Virus record (IMG/VR): IMGVR_UViG_3300005534_000114
Location: 1-34,240 of that record
DNA: 34,240 nt
Reading direction: 5' to 3' (one strand)
Source of the DNA: a virus
In this document: positions 26,085-33,183 of the stretch, in pieces
Layout of the letters: the number at the start of each line of letters is the position of its first letter
How positions within the stretch are numbered: the first letter of the stretch is position 1
Program-made: the position numbers and the translations under genes
The notes under the pieces: model-generated
Seen by the model: only the letters and a program-made list of their open reading frames with translations
Told to the model about the DNA's origin: nothing
Database searches by the model: none

Positions 26085-26464
26085 TATTCGGAAACACTCT
26101 CAGCGGGTGGTGCAACTGGTTTTGGTTTGGTCAGGGCTTTGAAGTCCAATTCGGAAATTACATCAAATGCACAACTCGACATACGCATTTCGGTTGGCAG
26201 TTGGGATTTCGACTGGCGGATTGGGCCATAGCCTTTAACATGGATGGTGAATTGGTCTTTGTTCGCTTGGATCAGGGTTTCCAGATAGCGAGTTTTCACC
26301 AGTTCATCGATAGCACTGTAGATTTCGAAACGCTGCGCTTTCACCATCCCACCGACATTGGTTTTCTTATCACCGCGAAGCATGAACAACTGGTCTTCTG
26401 TCAGATGTTCTACCCAAGCTGCACGAACGGCGATATCGTGTTCGAAACATTCACTTTTGCTCAT
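26084..26464 (-). CDS. RpbA-position protein (RNA polymerase-binding protein candidate)
   Basis: 126 residues from the ATG at 26464 with GAGG upstream. Basic and helical in the middle, with an acidic/proline-rich tail (KPKPVAPPAESVSE). In T4 the gene between 46 and 45 is rpbA, which binds host RNA polymerase and has similar length. Sequence identity cannot be judged by eye, so the call rests on synteny and size. First gene behind the promoter at 26513-26542. Confidence 0.6.
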   Translation of the reverse strand: MSKSECFEHDIAVRAAWVEHLTEDQLFMLRGDKKTNVGGMVKAQRFEIYSAIDELVKTRYLETLIQANKDQFTIHVKGYGPIRQSKSQLPTEMRMSSCAFDVISELDFKALTKPKPVAPPAESVSE

Positions 26465-26512
26465 TACTAAAATCCTCACAAGAACAGTTGGTTACGGCTA
26501 GTTATGTCAGCA

Positions 26513-26542
26513 ATCATACACCGTAACCGCCTGTTTCTAAAC
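26513..26542 (-). promoter_or_regulatory. Promoter for rpbA-position gene, clamp, clamp loader and regA
   Basis: Minus strand GTTTAGA (26542-26536) preceded by ATTCT, 17-base spacer, TATGAT (26518-26513). The -35 is also part of a small CTGTTT/AAACAG palindrome. Lies in the 91-base gap after gp46. Confidence 0.82.
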
Positions 26543-26555
26543 AGAATCGAAACCT

Positions 26556-28265
26556 TTATTTCGATTCTTCAATTTCCGAGAAGCGACCTACCAGTCGCAC
26601 GTCTATCCTACGGTCGAAATCCATCGCATCCAGCTTTTCGTTATGGCTGATGATGAACACAGATTCCTTGATTCGATCCAGAATCTCAACCAGAGCTTCG
26701 ATACCATCGGTATCCGCCGCCGAATCCATGACCTCATCCATGACCATCAGGTTCAACATCGAGCCGGTACGCTGGTGGATCAGGTCACGCCATGCGAACA
26801 GAATCGCTAGGTCGATGCGGTATTTTTGACCTTGGCTGAAGCTGTTGTAGCTAAAGCTTTCCATCCCACGGGTCTGAATGGTTTCATTAAATTCCGAATC
26901 CAATTCGAAGCTATAAGGAGCCCCAAATTCGGATAGATATTTATTGATAAAATCGTTGACAACCGGAATGAATTGGTTTATGACAACCGACTTGACACCT
27001 GTATCCTTTAGCATCGCTGTAATAACAGAATGACAATACTTATCATTAACAAGATCGTCTCGCTGCTCCCGTAGCTGATCACGCTTGGATTGCAGAGCAA
27101 TCAGTGCCGTCGAATTGTCCTTGAACTCCTTACCCCGGATCTTGTCGATTTCCAATTTGATGGATTCGATTTGAGATTCGTATTGACGGATGTTAGCAGA
27201 CTCTACAGCCAAGGTTTGCTTCAATTCAGCAACCTTTGATTGAATCATTTCATCACGGGTTTGTATCTTTTTATGCGATTCGTATTCGTCCCTAGTGGTT
27301 GAGATTTCGAACCCTAATTGATCCAATTCCATATCCAATGAGAAAATTTTCTTGTTTCGGAAATCTTCCTCAATGGCTTGAGTACACACCGGGCAATTTG
27401 TATTGTCGGACAGGAACGAACGCATCTTTTCAGCCGCGCCCATATGAGCGTTCTGGTTACCGATTTTCACCGATAACTGACCGATCTTAGTTCGGTGGCT
27501 ACCATCACTGATCGCAGCTTCCAATTTATCAATCGAAGCTTTTGATGTAACTACCTTGATCTTAGCAGAACCAAGAGATTGATCAATTTCAGATTGACGA
27601 ATCATCAATTCATCAATTCGAGCATCAGCAGTGTCTTTAGATTCGGCAGCTTGCTTTTGAAGCAATTGATTCTTCTGTTCCAACAAATCAATGTTGTGAT
27701 CAGCTTGGGTGATGCTGTTCTGGATGGCTGCGATCAGTTCCTTGTTATCGGCGGTCATCTTACTGAACAGATGTAGCTCTAGAAGGTCTTCAACCACTGT
27801 ACGGCGGTCGGCAGTCTTCATCTGCATGAAAGGTGTGAACCCAGCCGTACCAAGCACCACAAGCTGTTTGAAGGTCTTGTAGGACATCCCCAAAATTGAT
27901 TTTTCAAGGTAGGTCTGATAATCACCAATCGCGGCATCTTCTGGGATCAGTTCATCATCCCGATAAATCTGGAATAGGTTTGGGCCGATACCACGACGAA
28001 TCTCAAAATTGGTTTTGCCGATACTGAACCACAAGTTGACAACCAACCCTTTTTTATTAAAGGTGTTGACAAGCTGCGGTTTGTTGATGTCTCGATATGG
28101 TTTGCCATACAGCGCAAACGCCAGAGATTCAACCAGAATCGTCGATTTACCTGTACCGTTTTTACCGGTGATCAGGGTTTTCTTGTGCGAATTCAATTCA
28201 ATCATAATCGGCTTGTTACCAACCGACATGATATTCTTGGCTTCAATCTTAGTGAATTTGATCAT
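26556..28265 (-). CDS. 46: Recombination nuclease ATPase subunit (T4 gp46, Rad50/SbcC-like)
   Basis: 569 residues. Walker A GKNGTGKS at 34-41; long coiled coils flank the zinc-hook TNCPVC near residue 290; the C-terminal signature SFSQGQKYRIDLAI and Walker B LMVMDEV close the motor. It resects DNA ends with gp47 to feed UvsX recombination. ATG overlaps the gp47 stop. Confidence 0.97.
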   Translation of the reverse strand: MIKFTKIEAKNIMSVGNKPIMIELNSHKKTLITGKNGTGKSTILVESLAFALYGKPYRDINKPQLVNTFNKKGLVVNLWFSIGKTNFEIRRGIGPNLFQIYRDDELIPEDAAIGDYQTYLEKSILGMSYKTFKQLVVLGTAGFTPFMQMKTADRRTVVEDLLELHLFSKMTADNKELIAAIQNSITQADHNIDLLEQKNQLLQKQAAESKDTADARIDELMIRQSEIDQSLGSAKIKVVTSKASIDKLEAAISDGSHRTKIGQLSVKIGNQNAHMGAAEKMRSFLSDNTNCPVCTQAIEEDFRNKKIFSLDMELDQLGFEISTTRDEYESHKKIQTRDEMIQSKVAELKQTLAVESANIRQYESQIESIKLEIDKIRGKEFKDNSTALIALQSKRDQLREQRDDLVNDKYCHSVITAMLKDTGVKSVVINQFIPVVNDFINKYLSEFGAPYSFELDSEFNETIQTRGMESFSYNSFSQGQKYRIDLAILFAWRDLIHQRTGSMLNLMVMDEVMDSAADTDGIEALVEILDRIKESVFIISHNEKLDAMDFDRRIDVRLVGRFSEIEESK

Positions 28266-29299
28266 TTCTGTGCGTCTGCCAATAGTCCAGCCATAATGCG
28301 TTTGATTTTGTTCCGGTCTGGCTCGGTTTCTTCCAATGCATCAATATATTCGTCAACAATTTCTTCGACGGTTCGGATCGCAGATACCGTGATTTTACCT
28401 GATGCGGTAGCCTGACTAACATCAACCCGGTCAATTACAGAGATTTCATGTGCAACCGCTGCGATGGCTTCCACAATCTTTTCAAACTTTTTCACATCAC
28501 CACGATTTTTGACGGTGATCTTGATGTTCATCCCGGCGTAACGTTCAAGTTTTTTTGCATCAAACGTATCAACGTCAAAATAGATCCGACTGAATTTCGG
28601 CATGTTATTTGATACAAATTCAAACGAACTATCATTTGTATCAAAAATCCAAACACCACGGTCATCATCAGCATCACCATAGGTCAATTGATATGGGGTG
28701 CCGATGTACTGGATATGCTTGTTCTTCGAAATGGTATGGAAGTGACCAGACCAGACCTGAGAGTAGTTATTCAAAAATCCAGATGATTCCCCGGACGATT
28801 GAATACCTTTGTAATACTCAAAGCCTGATAGCTCAAAGTGTCCCAAACATAGGTTGCTGGCACTTCCATTGATGAATTCCATAATTTCTTGGCGGTTATC
28901 CCGGCATATCCATGGAATCATGTCAATCGCAATACCATCAATTGTCACAGACTTCGGTTGGTTATATACCGTGAAGTTTGGATATTGTGACAGAAGTTCT
29001 TGCACCGAATTTGGGAATATGTTTTCCCGCAGGTGCATATCATGGTTGCCAACGATTACATGCCAATCCTGACCTTTGGTTTTCGGAATAAAATGTTCCC
29101 GGACCAATTCCATCGTGTCGTGTCGGATTGCTTTGCGGGAATCGAAAAAGTCCCCAGACTGGAATATATGTTTGATCTTGTGCTTCTTGATCAGCGGGAA
29201 TATGAACTCATCAAATACCTTCATCTGGTATTCAGCGGTTTCTTTATCGCCGTTTCGGTGACCGAAATGCAGATCCCCTATAAAAAGTATGCGTGCCAA
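28262..29299 (-). CDS. 47: Recombination nuclease subunit (T4 gp47, Mre11-like)
   Basis: Metallophosphoesterase nuclease with FIGDLHFGH at the N-terminus, GDFFDSR, VGNHDMH and a GHFHT motif. By alignment with the T4 start (MKILNLGDWHLG), the best start is a TTG at 29299, giving 345 residues; no ATG or GTG is available between there and the HNH gene stop. That rare start, just after a mobile gene, is odd and could lower gp47 output. Works with gp46. Confidence 0.94.
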   Translation of the reverse strand: MARILFIGDLHFGHRNGDKETAEYQMKVFDEFIFPLIKKHKIKHIFQSGDFFDSRKAIRHDTMELVREHFIPKTKGQDWHVIVGNHDMHLRENIFPNSVQELLSQYPNFTVYNQPKSVTIDGIAIDMIPWICRDNRQEIMEFINGSASNLCLGHFELSGFEYYKGIQSSGESSGFLNNYSQVWSGHFHTISKNKHIQYIGTPYQLTYGDADDDRGVWIFDTNDSSFEFVSNNMPKFSRIYFDVDTFDAKKLERYAGMNIKITVKNRGDVKKFEKIVEAIAAVAHEISVIDRVDVSQATASGKITVSAIRTVEEIVDEYIDALEETEPDRNKIKRIMAGLLADAQK

Positions 29300-29300
29300 A

Positions 29301-30116
29301 TTAAGTTCTACTCTTACAATTATCAAAGTGGTATCGAATCATATTCCCACCACGCCCAACAAATTTACAATGGGGGCAAATTTGCTCTTTTTTCTGAATA
29401 CCTTTCATCGATGCCGACCGCTTCGCTTTGAAGTCTGGATCATCCCAACTATTAAGCATCCGATTAGATGTATTTTCCGAGTCATGATTGAGAGACATCT
29501 TCAGTTTGGCTTCTTCGGAATGGTTCCTACCGTACATCCCATTCCCCTCACCAGACTTAATCAGACTCATCGTCTCCCGGTATTCATCACTCGCCATAGT
29601 TTCACGTCTGGCATCAAGCATTTTCGATTTGTACTCTGGGTCTGCCCATCTATCAGTACAAATTTCAGACATTTTAGCTTTAAATTCTGGACAGGCCCAC
29701 ATATCTTTGACACGGATTGCGTGAAGCCCTTTCCGATCATCTGTCCATGTTTCTTTGTGTTTCTTGGACATTTTCGCTTTAAATTCTGGACAAGCCCACA
29801 AAGTTTTAAACGCCGCCGATGAAATCCGTTTTCTAGCTTCATAATTGCGACCGGAGTAATTTGCATACTTACCAGACCCGATCATGACAGCCATCGCGAA
29901 CCACAGCTTAAAAACATCTGGGTAAATTTTGACCAGAAGCTTATGTGCCAGAAAATGCTCTTTCGCGGTAAGCATCACCAAATTACTTTGATTATCACTA
30001 CCACCCATACATCTTGGGGTGATGTGATGTTGTTCACAGTAATTCGATTGACCCCTTACACGACCAAGAAGCTTTCTCGATTGGATCAATGCATCATAAT
30101 GTGTTTTGTAATTCAT
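29301..30116 (-). CDS. HNH homing endonuclease with repeated DNA-binding segments
   Basis: 271 residues. N-terminal HNH nuclease (QHHITPRCMGG, then NLVMLTAKEHFLAHK). Residues 95-235 carry four related units of the form W-x-(C/D)-P-(E/D)-(F/Y)-K-x-K, like NUMOD-type DNA-reading modules. The C-terminus has a Cys/His pattern (CPHC then H and C) suggesting a zinc finger. It sits between genes 55 and 47, separating neighbours in the T4 order, and a perfect late promoter lies upstream, as in several T4-like homing genes. ATG follows GGAG. Likely mobile; activity unproven. Confidence 0.92.
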   Translation of the reverse strand: MNYKTHYDALIQSRKLLGRVRGQSNYCEQHHITPRCMGGSDNQSNLVMLTAKEHFLAHKLLVKIYPDVFKLWFAMAVMIGSGKYANYSGRNYEARKRISSAAFKTLWACPEFKAKMSKKHKETWTDDRKGLHAIRVKDMWACPEFKAKMSEICTDRWADPEYKSKMLDARRETMASDEYRETMSLIKSGEGNGMYGRNHSEEAKLKMSLNHDSENTSNRMLNSWDDPDFKAKRSASMKGIQKKEQICPHCKFVGRGGNMIRYHFDNCKSRT

Positions 30117-30138
30117 GACTTTCTCCTAAAGGTTTCTC

Positions 30139-30146
30139 TATTTATA
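30139..30146 (-). promoter_or_regulatory. T4-type late promoter for the HNH gene
   Basis: Perfect TATAAATA on the minus strand, 23 bases before the HNH start. This is the -10 element used with gp55; gp55 itself is the gene just upstream. Makes the HNH gene late, apart from the early genes around it. Confidence 0.8.
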
Positions 30147-30174
30147 GCAGAAACCAAAGTGAAAGTCACCCTTG

Positions 30175-30681
30175 TTAAACTAAAAACTCACTAAGTCCTA
30201 TTGGTTCGTCGGATTCTTCTTCGTCTTTGCCCTTCTGATATGAGAAAGGTTCGCCTTTGAGCTTTTCACCCATATCGCGGTAGAACGAATAATCGAATTG
30301 CATCGGGTTGCCATCTTCATCAAATTCCTCAAGGTCTGGGATAGCCTCAAGGTAGAATCTGTACTTGACCCTCAATTGTTTGTTTTCTTTCTTCAAACGA
30401 TTGATGAAAGCCCGTTCACATGTCTTGGTAATATAGGCATGGACGTTTTTGTATTGGGTATCATACTTGTGCAGGTAGCGGCAGCAAATTTCAATCGCAT
30501 CCCCACGCATTTCATCTTTCCATGTATAGTTTTGAAACTTCCACATCTTGGTCAAACCATCAGCAATTAACAGAATTGCATTTGCGATGAAAGGACTCAT
30601 TTCAGCGGCTGGATCTATCGCACGTCTTTCCTGCCATGCAACCATTTCAGCGTAAAGGGTTTTATTACATACATATGCCAT
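30175..30681 (-). CDS. 55: Late sigma factor (T4 gp55)
   Basis: 168 residues from ATG 30681. Patterned on T4 gp55: a helix with ADGLTKMWKFQNYTWKDEM, then YKNVHAYITKTCERAF and INRLKKENK, the sigma-2-like core, and the acidic C-terminus ending GLSEFLV, a hydrophobic tail that in T4 contacts the gp45 clamp. Directs host RNA polymerase to TATAAATA promoters. Two such sites and near-matches are visible in the window. The gene stands behind its own promoter at 30713-30742. Confidence 0.95.
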   Translation of the reverse strand: MAYVCNKTLYAEMVAWQERRAIDPAAEMSPFIANAILLIADGLTKMWKFQNYTWKDEMRGDAIEICCRYLHKYDTQYKNVHAYITKTCERAFINRLKKENKQLRVKYRFYLEAIPDLEEFDEDGNPMQFDYSFYRDMGEKLKGEPFSYQKGKDEEESDEPIGLSEFLV

Positions 30682-30712
30682 CAATGTTCTCAATTTCGGA
30701 TGTCTATCACAT

Positions 30713-30742
30713 ATAGTACCACAGATTCAAGTCAATCTAAAC
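30713..30742 (-). promoter_or_regulatory. Promoter for gp55 operon
   Basis: Minus strand GTTTAGA (30742-30736) preceded by ATTCT, 17-base spacer, TACTAT (30718-30713). Starts eight bases beyond the T-run of the terminator of the tRNA operon. Confidence 0.78.
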
Positions 30743-30749
30743 AGAATGC

Positions 30750-30789
30750 AAAAAGGCCCAATTCAATCAAAATCGAATTGGGCCTTTTT
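30750..30789 (-). terminator. Terminator of the tRNA / small RNA operon
   Basis: A 10-bp perfect stem (GGCCCAATTC with GAATTGGGCC) around a 10-base loop, flanked by five A and five T, so it works in both directions. It ends the leftward tRNA transcript right before the gp55 promoter. Confidence 0.92.
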
Positions 30790-30791
30790 AT

Positions 30792-30900
30792 CCATAGAAA
30801 GCTATGGGCTACGCTATAATCACATTTTCGTAGTGGAACGTCTAGTAATTAACTAGAACCATTGAAGCCGTTCCCCAGCGGAATACTGGTTCTCAACCTC
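30792..30900 (-). ncRNA. Structured RNA candidate between tRNA-Leu and terminator
   Basis: No gene fits here, yet the minus-strand RNA has several clean helices: CCAG/CTGG (30875-30889), GGAACG with CGTTCC around TCTAGT/ACTAGA (30835-30874), CTACG/CGTAG (30809-30833) and CCATAG/CTATGG with a four-base loop (30792-30807). AGAACCA can alternatively pair with TGGTTCT (30855-30893), a possible pseudoknot. It lies in the tRNA transcript just after tRNA-Leu and right before the terminator. T4 tRNA clusters also carry small stable RNAs of unknown role. Family not recognised. Confidence 0.55.
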
Positions 30901-30905
30901 GAAGA

Positions 30906-30992
30906 TGGTACGGGTGGTCGGATTCGAACCGACACGGTATTTCTACCACAACATTTTGAGTGATGCATGACTGCCAATTTCATCACACCCGC
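30906..30992 (-). tRNA. tRNA-Leu(CAA)
   Basis: Minus strand 30992 to 30906. Acceptor GCGGGTG/CACCCGT (with one G-U), D-stem ATG/CAT with a Leu-type D-loop, anticodon loop CTCAAAA giving CAA, a GGTA/TACC variable arm and T-arm GTCGG/CCGAC. The anticodon stem has one T-T mismatch. CCA is encoded. Confidence 0.9.
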
Positions 30993-30993
30993 A

Positions 30994-31278
30994 TTAATTC
31001 TGTTGAGATTTCTTAAAAATCTCGAAATTTTTATAAAACTCTTCGATGTTCATATCAAAGGTTCCAAAGGGTTCTTGGGTTTCAACCTCAAAGGTCCGAA
31101 CCCGCATGTTCCCTGTTTCAATTGATAGGGTCAGCACCTGAGCCCGCAATCGATTAGAACCCACAGGGACATGTACCCATGTGCCGTCTTCTCGCTGCTG
31201 CCACTCTAAAACAGTTCGATCAAATTCAAACCAATAAGGTGATTCGACTCTACCGCTTCGATTCATCGCACCGTTCAT
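30994..31278 (-). CDS. Hypothetical 94-aa protein
   Basis: ATG overlaps the stop of the cupin-like gene (CTATGA). Beta-rich middle (WVHVPVGSNRLRAQVLTLSIE) and an acidic helical C-terminus. The stop lies one base before the tRNA-Leu(CAA) gene, so protein and tRNA share one transcript. No family recognised. Confidence 0.7.
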   Translation of the reverse strand: MNGAMNRSGRVESPYWFEFDRTVLEWQQREDGTWVHVPVGSNRLRAQVLTLSIETGNMRVRTFEVETQEPFGTFDMNIEEFYKNFEIFKKSQQN

Positions 31279-31703
31279 AGCGTTACAATCTTTCCTGCTC
31301 TGATTGGTACTCGACCTTCACCAAGAACAACCATTTGATAACGGCCATCCCCGACTTCTATCAATTCTTTCCAATATGATTTCCACGGCCCTGTGATAAG
31401 CAGGGTGCGGCAGCCATCGCTTTTTGTGATTCGATGATATTCATCCCGTGGGATATAGATCAATCGACTTCTATTTCGATTGAGCTTTACAATCTTTTGA
31501 TCAATTATGATTTCTTCAACATAGTTCCCTTTCAGAAGCAAACTAAAAGCTCCGAAAGAATGTGTATGAAATCTATCCTGACCACCGGATGTTTGATGGA
31601 AATGGAACAGTTTGATGCTAAAAAGCTTCTTCCATTCCAATATCGTTAGCTCGGTGACGTTTTGATCACCTAAATTAATCGATTTCCGTTTCCAAAATAC
31701 CAT
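31275..31703 (-). CDS. Cupin-like protein
   Basis: 142 residues, ATG at 31703 behind AGGA. The FHFHQTSGGQDRFHTHSFGAF stretch, broken here as FHFH then HTH plus Phe-Gly, followed by LLLKGNYVEEI and YIPRDEYHRI, is the pattern of a single cupin barrel with metal-binding histidines. Such proteins include small enzymes and sugar-binding regulators; the ligand cannot be read. Lies in the tRNA operon after tRNA-Leu(TAA). Confidence 0.68.
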   Translation of the reverse strand: MVFWKRKSINLGDQNVTELTILEWKKLFSIKLFHFHQTSGGQDRFHTHSFGAFSLLLKGNYVEEIIIDQKIVKLNRNRSRLIYIPRDEYHRITKSDGCRTLLITGPWKSYWKELIEVGDGRYQMVVLGEGRVPIRAGKIVTL

Positions 31704-31719
31704 CAATCATCCTATTATT

Positions 31720-31805
31720 TGGTGCCCGAAGCGGGAGTCGAACCCGCACGCCCGAAGGCGGGAGATTTTAAGTCTCCTGTGTCCTACCAATTTCACCATT
31801 CGGGC
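31720..31805 (-). tRNA. tRNA-Leu(TAA)
   Basis: Minus strand 31805 to 31720. Acceptor GCCCGAA/TTCGGGC perfect, D-stem GTG/CAC, anticodon stem GGAGA/TCTCC with loop CTTAAAA (TAA), variable arm CGCC/GGCG with a TTCG loop, T-arm GCGGG/CCCGC and encoded CCA. Canonical and clearly functional in form. Confidence 0.95.
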
Positions 31806-31811
31806 AGTATT

Positions 31812-31885
31812 TGGAGTCCAGTAGCAGAATCGAACTGCTTTAGGCGGATTTGCAATCCGCAACCTAACCAATCGGCCAACCGGAC
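31812..31885 (-). tRNA. tRNA-Cys(GCA)
   Basis: Minus strand 31885 to 31812. Acceptor GTCCGGT/ACTGGAC, anticodon stem GCGGA/TCCGC with loop TTGCAAA (GCA), T-loop TTCGATT, discriminator T as usual for Cys, and encoded CCA. Confidence 0.94.
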
Positions 31886-31888
31886 ATA

Positions 31889-32311
31889 TTACATCAAAAT
31901 ATCAAGCACACCTTTGGCCTGCCGGATATAGTTACCGCGAATCAAGGAGATTGCGGTTTGCTTCAACATCGCATCGGCACTCTTCGAAGGCTTGTTGATC
32001 TTCGCGCCAATTTTGGTCAAAATTTGATCAACTTCCTGATCTTCGCGCATGAAGCTACCACGATTGACCATTCGAACCAATGTACATTGGCCGGATACAA
32101 TTCTACGGCATTTCTCAATATACGAGAACTGGGGGTAACGGTGAGTGTCGAGAAGTGCAGGATTGTATGCATTTAGATTCGCAATTGCGAAATCAACAAT
32201 GTCTTTGGATTCTCGCAATCCAAGACCAGTTTGTTCTCGGCATTCCTTGATCCATTGAACTTTATTTCGTACAGTAGGATCGGATGGAAGCGAACGAATT
32301 TCAAATAACAT
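31889..32311 (-). CDS. Protein with an L7/L12 C-terminal-like helix segment
   Basis: 140 residues. Near the N-terminus, VQWIKECREQTGLGLRESKD then IVD resembles the conserved surface of ribosomal protein L7/L12 (VIK-V-R-TGLGLKEAKDLVD) that contacts translation factors. The rest, about 100 residues with Lys/Arg-rich helices, is not recognised. The gene ends three bases before tRNA-Cys, in the tRNA operon. ATG at 32311 has a weak ribosome site. It is not a full L7/L12; the resemblance may reflect a shared small fold. Confidence 0.65.
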   Translation of the reverse strand: MLFEIRSLPSDPTVRNKVQWIKECREQTGLGLRESKDIVDFAIANLNAYNPALLDTHRYPQFSYIEKCRRIVSGQCTLVRMVNRGSFMREDQEVDQILTKIGAKINKPSKSADAMLKQTAISLIRGNYIRQAKGVLDILM

Positions 32312-32324
32312 AATCAAATACTCA

Positions 32325-32609
32325 TTAGATTCGGTCCAAAAAGATTTCTTCTTGGTGACGATATTGGTTGTCGGTGTAGATATCAGCGAGTTCTTTTCTC
32401 AATGCAACCCGGAGAACCACATCTTTAGAGGTTCCGACAATCGCATAAGCTCCACTGGAGTTCCCACCATTCAGACGCTTACCTCGGGTAAACTGCATTT
32501 TGATACATTCCATTTCTGGATGATATCTCTCGACGATCCATTCCATCAATCCACGACTGAATGAAACCCGGTGCAATTTGTTGGTAGCTGGATTAAAGAT
32601 CCCGTACAC
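32325..32609 (-). CDS. Hypothetical 94-aa protein
   Basis: GTG start with GGAT upstream. A conserved-looking helix (LMEWIVERYHPEMECIKMQF) and a GGNSSGAYAIVG turn. A near-late promoter (AATAAATA, 32656-32663) lies about 50 bases upstream. No family recognised. Confidence 0.66.
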   Translation of the reverse strand: MYGIFNPATNKLHRVSFSRGLMEWIVERYHPEMECIKMQFTRGKRLNGGNSSGAYAIVGTSKDVVLRVALRKELADIYTDNQYRHQEEIFLDRI

Positions 32610-32662
32610 AACATCCGATGATTTGCAGTTACAACTAACTTTCTATTCTTTCATGCTATTTA

Positions 32663-32929
32663 TTACCAATAAAATTTAGGGACTTTGATTGTATCATCTC
32701 TACATAGCATTGTCGTAGGATGCTTAATCAACGCGGCGATTCCTTGTCGGGATATCCCAATACATTGAAACCCAGCCCCAATTCGCGACGGATTTACAAA
32801 ATATAAATCCACTTTATCACTATATGGAGTGAAAAACGATATTGACCGGAGTTCATCGTTAACAAGAAATCTATTACCGGATCTGGATAACAGAACTTCC
32901 ACCAGATCCACAATTAGATCATCATTCAT
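32663..32929 (-). CDS. Hypothetical 88-aa protein
   Basis: From ATG 32929, just after the CUA tRNA. Hydrophobic-rich alpha/beta protein (VDLYFVNPSRIGAGFQCIGIS). No signal peptide or motif recognised. Confidence 0.64.
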   Translation of the reverse strand: MNDDLIVDLVEVLLSRSGNRFLVNDELRSISFFTPYSDKVDLYFVNPSRIGAGFQCIGISRQGIAALIKHPTTMLCRDDTIKVPKFYW

Positions 32930-32954
32930 ATTCAATATCTCAAAATCTCAAAAT

Positions 32955-33032
32955 TGGTGCATCCAACGGGACTCGAACCCGTGACGAACAGCGTTTTAGA
33001 GACGCCCGCTCTGCCAACTGAGCTATGGATAC
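32955..33032 (-). tRNA. tRNA with CUA anticodon (amber suppressor candidate)
   Basis: Minus strand 33032 to 32955, 78 nt. Acceptor GTATCCA/TGGATGC, D-stem GCTC/GAGC, anticodon stem GGCGT/ACGCT, loop CTCTAAA with U33 and CTA at 34-36, T-arm ACGGG/CCCGT and encoded CCA. CUA would read UAG. The variable loop is 7 bases, longer than usual, so an indel in an Arg(TCT) tRNA is an alternative; but in that reading the base before the anticodon would be C, not T. Confidence 0.7.
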
Positions 33033-33039
33033 ATAAACA

Positions 33040-33161
33040 GGATGGAATTTTATCTACGCGCGTCTACCAATTCCGCCAACCCGACTCATTGTGCCGGGTG
33101 AGGGACTTGAACCCCCAATGTACGTCCTCTAAATGGAATGATTAAATTGCTGTTACCATCC
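33040..33161 (-). tRNA. Permuted tRNA-Leu-like element (unit C)
   Basis: On the minus strand the T-arm half comes first: ATTTA, a 13-base variable region, T-stem GGGGG/CCCTC, acceptor strand ACCCGGC (33099-33093); then a 7-base linker; then acceptor strand GTCGGGT (33085-33079), a Leu-type D-arm GCG/CGC and TAGAT. The two acceptor strands pair at all seven positions (one G-U). TAGAT pairs with ATTTA, AAATT with AATTT, and outermost CCATCC (33040-33045) with GGATGG (33156-33161). So the tRNA is circularly permuted with its ends in the anticodon region. No CCA is encoded after the acceptor strand. A simple joined loop lacks U33, so function as a decoding tRNA is uncertain. Confidence 0.68.
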
Positions 33162-33167
33162 TAAAAC

Positions 33168-33175
33168 TATTTATA
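33168..33175 (-). promoter_or_regulatory. Late promoter inside the tRNA cluster
   Basis: Perfect TATAAATA on the minus strand, just upstream of permuted unit C and of the CUA tRNA. Would give late expression of these RNAs. Confidence 0.62.
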
Positions 33176-33183
33176 TCAAAATT

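Noticed and set aside
29301-30116. Group I intron associated with the HNH gene
   Set aside because: The gene lies between complete genes 55 and 47, not inside either, so it is free-standing.
31889-32311. Calling this gene a ribosomal protein L7/L12
   Set aside because: Only a short segment resembles it; the rest of the protein does not.
32954-33145. 63-aa plus-strand frame over the CUA tRNA
   Set aside because: Antisense to a tRNA with complete structure; such shadows are common over tRNAs.
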